A stretch of DNA of 64,000 bases. Source: Halomonas nitroreducens. GTDB lineage: Bacteria > Pseudomonadota > Gammaproteobacteria > Pseudomonadales > Halomonadaceae. Below, piece after piece: positions 60,924-64,000 of the stretch. The stretch's first letter is position 1; each line of letters starts with the position of its first letter. The notes under the pieces are model-generated. The model did no database searches. It was not told the origin of the DNA and worked only from the letters and a program-made list of their open reading frames with translations. A program made the translations under genes and the position numbers. Location: contig NZ_RXNS01000013.1 in the NCBI RefSeq assembly GCF_003966155.1, positions 78,994 to 142,993 on the forward strand. The letters run 5' to 3'.

Positions 60924-60998
60924 TGGAGCTCATGGACGGATTTGAACCGTCGACCTCACCCTTACCAAGGGTGTGCTCTACCCCTGAGCTACATGAGC
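60924..60998 (-). tRNA. tRNA-Thr (anticodon GGT)
   Basis: 75 nt with encoded CCA; the anticodon stem-loop ACCCTTGGTAAGGGT gives GGT, and the acceptor stem GCTCATG/CATGAGC pairs fully. Last of three tRNAs in the transcript. Confidence 0.97.
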
Positions 60999-61028
60999 GC
61001 TACTGCTCGGCACCACATGCCGCAAACC

Positions 61029-61102
<74 letters not shown>

Positions 61103-61150
61103 CTGCCCACTCTTTTTTCCACCTCCGCACCTGGCGAGGGCGGCGAAATC

Positions 61151-61234
<84 letters not shown>

Positions 61235-61246
61235 AACTGGCGGTGC

Positions 61247-61274
61247 ATTTTACCGCCTCAGCTCTCGGTGTCAA
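61247..61274 (-). promoter_or_regulatory. Promoter of the tRNA-Tyr-Gly-Thr operon
   Basis: Perfect TTGACA (61269-61274) and TAAAAT (61247-61252) on the minus strand, 16 bp apart, directly before tRNA-Tyr. Confidence 0.85.
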
Positions 61275-61350
61275 GTGATTGTTTTCTCAATCTTCCTGAC
61301 CGGGCACGACCGTCGAACGGACCCGCCTCTCCGGAACGCGGCGCATTGTG

Positions 61351-62190
61351 TCAAAGCAGCATGGAGAATGCAAGGCCGGCGCGGATTTTTTCCAGCGACA
61401 CCGGCCGCGGCACCAGCGGCGCCCCGGCCATGCGCCCGGCTCGCTCGGCGGCGGTCAGCGGGAAGCTGGCCTCCAGCCCCCCATAGACCATGTCCGGCCA
61501 GACCGCATGGGGCACCTGGATGCCCCGCGAGACCACCCGGGCGTCACCGCCAGTGAGCAGCACCGGCAGGGGCACGTTCTCGCGGTCGCAGACCTCGCTG
61601 TAGATCCGGTTCACGGCACTCACTGCGGCCATGTAGATGCCGTGATTGACCGCCTCCACGGTCCGCGTGCCGGGGGCCAGCAACTCGTCGGCCTCGCTGT
61701 CGGGGTCGATGGCCACATTGCGCGTACCGAGCTTGAGGCTCTCCTTCATCAGGCGCAGGCCCGGCAGGATATAGCCGCCCAGGTGCCGCCCACCGGGCAG
61801 CACGAAATCCACGGTGATGGCGCTGCCGCAGTCCACGCTGCAGCAGCCGCCGGCGAGCTGATAGCCCGCCAGAACCCCCATCCAGCGATCCACTCCCAGC
61901 CGCTCGGGCTCCCGGTAGCCGTTGGTCACCCCGAGGGCCTCCGGGCGCGAGCGGGCCACGTGCACCCCGCCCACCCGATTCTGCAGCAGGGCCACCGTCT
62001 GGGCCAGCACGGCCTGACGAGCCACGCTGGAGATGCGCACCGCCTCGACCACGTCGAGGTCGGGGATATCCGCTCCGGGACGCCACTCCTCACGGGTCCA
62101 GACCGCGCCGCGCGAGCGGATCTCGCTGCTGTCCGCATCCTTGAGGCGCCACTTCGACAGGGTGTTACCGATGTCGAGATCCAGGATCAT
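61351..62190 (-). CDS. coaX: Type III pantothenate kinase
   Basis: 279 residues. It phosphorylates pantothenate, the first step of coenzyme A synthesis, and is the type not inhibited by CoA. N-terminal MILDLDIGNTLSKWRL carries the phosphate-binding DIGNT motif, and the central GVDRWMGVLAGYQLAGG and VDCGSAITVDFV are typical of CoaX. It overlaps the end of birA by 4 nt (ATGA), the usual birA-coaX pair. Confidence 0.95.
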   Translation of the reverse strand: MILDLDIGNTLSKWRLKDADSSEIRSRGAVWTREEWRPGADIPDLDVVEAVRISSVARQAVLAQTVALLQNRVGGVHVARSRPEALGVTNGYREPERLGVDRWMGVLAGYQLAGGCCSVDCGSAITVDFVLPGGRHLGGYILPGLRLMKESLKLGTRNVAIDPDSEADELLAPGTRTVEAVNHGIYMAAVSAVNRIYSEVCDRENVPLPVLLTGGDARVVSRGIQVPHAVWPDMVYGGLEASFPLTAAERAGRMAGAPLVPRPVSLEKIRAGLAFSMLL

Positions 62191-63170
62191 CCATGCCCCC
62201 GTATACTGATCTCGCCTCCGGCGAGCCGCTCGCGCCCCTCGGCTCGTTGCACCCAGAGATTGCCCGAGGCATCCACGGATTCGGCGACCGCCGACTCGCG
62301 GCGCTCGCCGCGAATCACGTCCACCTCTCGCCCGGCGAAGGCGTGCCGGCGATTCCACTCCTCCTGCCAGGCCGCGAACCCCTGCTGCTCGAAGGCGGCC
62401 AGCAGCGGCATCAGCAGCTCCAGCAGCTCGATGGCCAGGCGGTTGCGGGAGAGCCCCGGCGCCTGGTCGTGAACCGCACCCACCGGCTGCTCGATGGTCT
62501 CGCGAAAGGCCCCGGGAAGATCGACATTGATCCCCATGCCGACCACCACCTCGCAGGGGCCGGCGGCATCCCCGCTCATCTCCACCAGAATGCCTGCCAG
62601 CTTGCCCAGCTGACCGTCCGCCCTCTCGAGCAGGACGTCATTGGGCCACTTGAGTCGCGGCCTGACGCCGTGACTCTCCAATACCCGGGCCAGCGCCACA
62701 CCGACCGCCAGGCTGAGTCCCTCCAGGGCCGCCACGCCGGACTCGAAGCGCCACCCCACCGAGAGCATCAGGGTCCGCCCCCAGGGGGTCACCCAGGTGC
62801 GCCCCCGCCGCCCCTTGCCAGCACTCTGTTGCTCCACCAGGCAGACCTCGCCATGCCCGGCTCCGTGGGCAAAACGCTCGCGCAGAAACTGGTTGCTCGA
62901 TGGCAACGTCTCCTCGACGAACAGCCGAGTCAGGTGCTGGCGCACGTCCCGGGACAGGCCGGCCACGATGACGCCACCGTCCAGCAGCTCCAGAGGCTCG
63001 GCCAGCCGGTAGCCCTGCCCCTTGACCGCCTCCATGGGGATGCCCAGGGCCTCGAGCTTGCGCAGCTGTTTCCACACCGCGGCGCGCGACACGCCCAGAC
63101 GCTCGCCCAGCTGCTCGCCGGAATGGAACTCGCCATCACTCAGAAGGCGGATCAGGTCACCGATGGTCAT
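62187..63170 (-). CDS. birA: Bifunctional biotin--protein ligase/biotin operon repressor BirA
   Basis: 327 residues. The N-terminal winged helix (DGEFHSGEQLGERLGVSRAA) is followed by the biotin ligase domain with AGKGRRGRTWVTPWG (biotinyl-AMP loop), LKWPNDVLL, and KLAGILVEMSG. It attaches biotin to acetyl-CoA carboxylase and represses biotin genes. The start is ATG 63170 (MTIGDL), 6 nt after TGGGGC; another ATG two codons earlier (63176) is possible. Translationally coupled to coaX. Confidence 0.94.
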   Translation of the reverse strand: MTIGDLIRLLSDGEFHSGEQLGERLGVSRAAVWKQLRKLEALGIPMEAVKGQGYRLAEPLELLDGGVIVAGLSRDVRQHLTRLFVEETLPSSNQFLRERFAHGAGHGEVCLVEQQSAGKGRRGRTWVTPWGRTLMLSVGWRFESGVAALEGLSLAVGVALARVLESHGVRPRLKWPNDVLLERADGQLGKLAGILVEMSGDAAGPCEVVVGMGINVDLPGAFRETIEQPVGAVHDQAPGLSRNRLAIELLELLMPLLAAFEQQGFAAWQEEWNRRHAFAGREVDVIRGERRESAVAESVDASGNLWVQRAEGRERLAGGEISIRGHG

Positions 63171-63176
63171 GCGCAT

Positions 63177-63656
63177 GCCCCAGACGGGAAAAAGCCATAT
63201 TCTATCGGAACAGACGCAAGCCCGGAAATCGGCGCACCCGGCGCGATTCGCAATCCCCCTTTGGTCGTCATGCGCCCCGTAGCGGCACCGCTCCCGAGAC
63301 CCGCAGGTCGTCTCGCCGGCGCGCGACACGGCTCCTCCGGGCTGGCGGGGCGCCGAGGTCCCGGAATCCGAGCATCGCCGCTCCTAGGACGCGCCAGAGC
63401 GACGCCAGCCGAGTCTCAGGGATCGGGTGACGGCCACCTGGCGCCCCGGCCATGCGGCGCTCCAGCGCTTGCTCAGCGCGCCCGTAGCAGCATCGTCGCG
63501 AGGTCCGCCCTCTCCCCTCACCACGCCCCTGTCAGGCTCGGAGCCCCCCGGCTTCGCGAACGGTAACCGAGGTCGCCCCCGGCTCGAAGCGCCTCCTCCC
63601 CGAGACTTGCCCTGCGAGCCCGCCAAGACGGCTCCCCTTCATTCCCGACGCACGGG
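63177..63656. other. 480-nt gene-free stretch upstream of birA
   Basis: GC-rich DNA with overlapping open frames on both strands but none with a credible start, ribosome site or protein-like composition. A TAGAAT at 63199-63204 on the minus strand may be the birA -10, with a weak TTCCGG 17 bp upstream. Nothing else is recognised. Confidence 0.5.
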
Positions 63657-63754
63657 TCCAGGAGGAGATCCCGGCCGGTGCCATGGACTCACCATGACAA
63701 AACCCCGGCAGCTGTCGCTACCGGGGTTGTCTCGGAATAAGTGCCTGACGATGA
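63657..63754 (-). repeat. Diverged duplicate of the 5S rRNA 3' flank (copy 1)
   Basis: About 98 nt nearly matching 63807-63906. Both copies contain GGTGCCAT-type text, the same terminator hairpin and the tail GTGCCTGACGATGA that forms the 3' end of 5S rRNA. Copy 1 is not attached to a full 5S gene. Confidence 0.7.
63697..63730 (-). terminator. Second copy of the rRNA operon terminator
   Basis: An ACCCCGG...CCGGGGT stem with the same loop text as the terminator at 63850, followed on the minus strand by TTTTG. Probably a back-up terminator created by the duplication. Confidence 0.7.
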
Positions 63755-63840
63755 TTCGGCCGGCGTTCCGGCGGCCGGCGCTCCGGCGGCCGGCGCTCCG
63801 GGACTCTCCATGGGGAGGCCCCCCGGGAGGTGCCATCGGC
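63735..63840 (-). pseudogene. Degenerate 5S rRNA fragment
   Basis: On the minus strand the text resembles 5S rRNA pieces in order: a GCCATCGG/CCGATGGC-like element (63831-63839), ATGGGGAGGCCCC (63810-63822) resembling the 5S GGGGTCTCCCCAT arm, and the exact 3' end around 63741-63754. The middle is replaced by three 15-bp repeats. It cannot form a complete 5S rRNA. Confidence 0.45.
63757..63801. repeat. Three tandem copies of a 15-bp unit
   Basis: CGGCCGGCGTTCCGG, then two exact copies of CGGCCGGCGCTCCGG. They interrupt the degenerate 5S segment and probably arose by slippage. Confidence 0.9.
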
Positions 63841-63849
63841 CCAACATGA

Positions 63850-63881
63850 AAAAACCCCGGCAGCTGTCGCTACCGGGGCTT
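63850..63881 (-). terminator. Terminator of the rRNA operon after 5S
   Basis: On the minus strand the stem GCCCCGGTAGC / GCTGCCGGGGT with a GACA loop is followed by six T, just after the 5S 3' end. Confidence 0.88.
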
Positions 63882-63892
63882 TCTCGAAATAA

Positions 63893-64000
63893 GTGCCTGA
63901 CGATGACCTACTCTCGCATGGGGAGACCCCACACTACCATCGGCGCTGAGCGGTTTCACTGCTGAGTTCGGCAAGGGATCAGGTGGTTCCCGCACGCTAT
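63893..64000 (-). rRNA. 5S ribosomal RNA, 5' part beyond the window
   Basis: On the minus strand the sequence shows the conserved CCGATGGTAGTGTGGGGTCT and CCCCATGCGAGAGTAGG elements and CCGAACTCAG-like text, as in E. coli 5S. About 108 nt of roughly 115-120 are inside the window. It should end an rRNA operon that continues to the right. Confidence 0.93.

Overview
The window is GC-rich, gene-dense DNA from a gammaproteobacterium. Gene order and protein sequences point to Halomonadaceae (Halomonas-like); this is inferred from recalled family resemblance, not from a search. There are no insertion sequences, integrases, phage genes or CRISPR arrays. Almost every base belongs to a gene or a short control region.

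Left part (1-30134), mixed-function genes. 1-2611: end of a beta-alanine/omega-amino acid:pyruvate aminotransferase gene followed by a CoA-acylating (methyl)malonate-semialdehyde dehydrogenase gene, together a beta-alanine (or valine) catabolic pair. 2874-6166: a universal stress protein, a ClsC-like phospholipase D lipoprotein, a small membrane protein and a membrane-anchored TlpA-type thioredoxin. 6296-9229: the RNA polymerase recycling ATPase RapA. 9311-19398: a light/oxidative-stress cluster. It holds a TIGR01777 epimerase, a renalase-like flavoprotein, a small CbiX chelatase, a LitR/CarH-type MerR regulator, CPD photolyase, and an SnoaL-SDR-flavoprotein-DUF1365-CFA methyltransferase-DUF2878 string probably concerned with membrane fatty-acid modification. 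TTGTACA-like boxes, some at 11-bp pitch, lie in its control regions and, unusually, inside the SnoaL coding sequence. 19333-24920: a PAS-GGDEF-EAL protein, fabA-fabB (unsaturated fatty acid synthesis), a PlsC-type acyltransferase and an RmlD-like protein. 24956-30067: ssb, the YajR-type transporter and uvrA.

Right part (30227-62190), the core gene-expression block, all on the minus strand. Transcription runs from high to low coordinates: birA-coaX, tRNA-Tyr-Gly-Thr, tRNA-Trp-secE-nusG, rplKAJL-rpoBC, rpsLG-fusA-tuf, S10 operon, spc operon, alpha operon ending at rplQ with a strong terminator. Good sigma-70-like promoters are visible before tRNA-Tyr, tRNA-Trp, rpsL, rpsJ and rpsM. The second tuf gene often found between tRNA-Thr and tRNA-Trp is absent.

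Right edge (63177-64000): a gene-free stretch, a degenerate duplicate of the 5S rRNA 3' region with its terminator, and then the 3' part of a 5S rRNA gene (minus strand) cut by the window end.

The most interesting material is the light/stress lipid cluster. A LitR-like regulator without the cobalamin-ligand motif, direct-repeat operators including an intragenic one with visibly distorted codon use, and a CFA-synthase homologue whose usual bicarbonate-pocket histidine is replaced suggest a photo-oxidative membrane-lipid response whose chemistry is not fully described.
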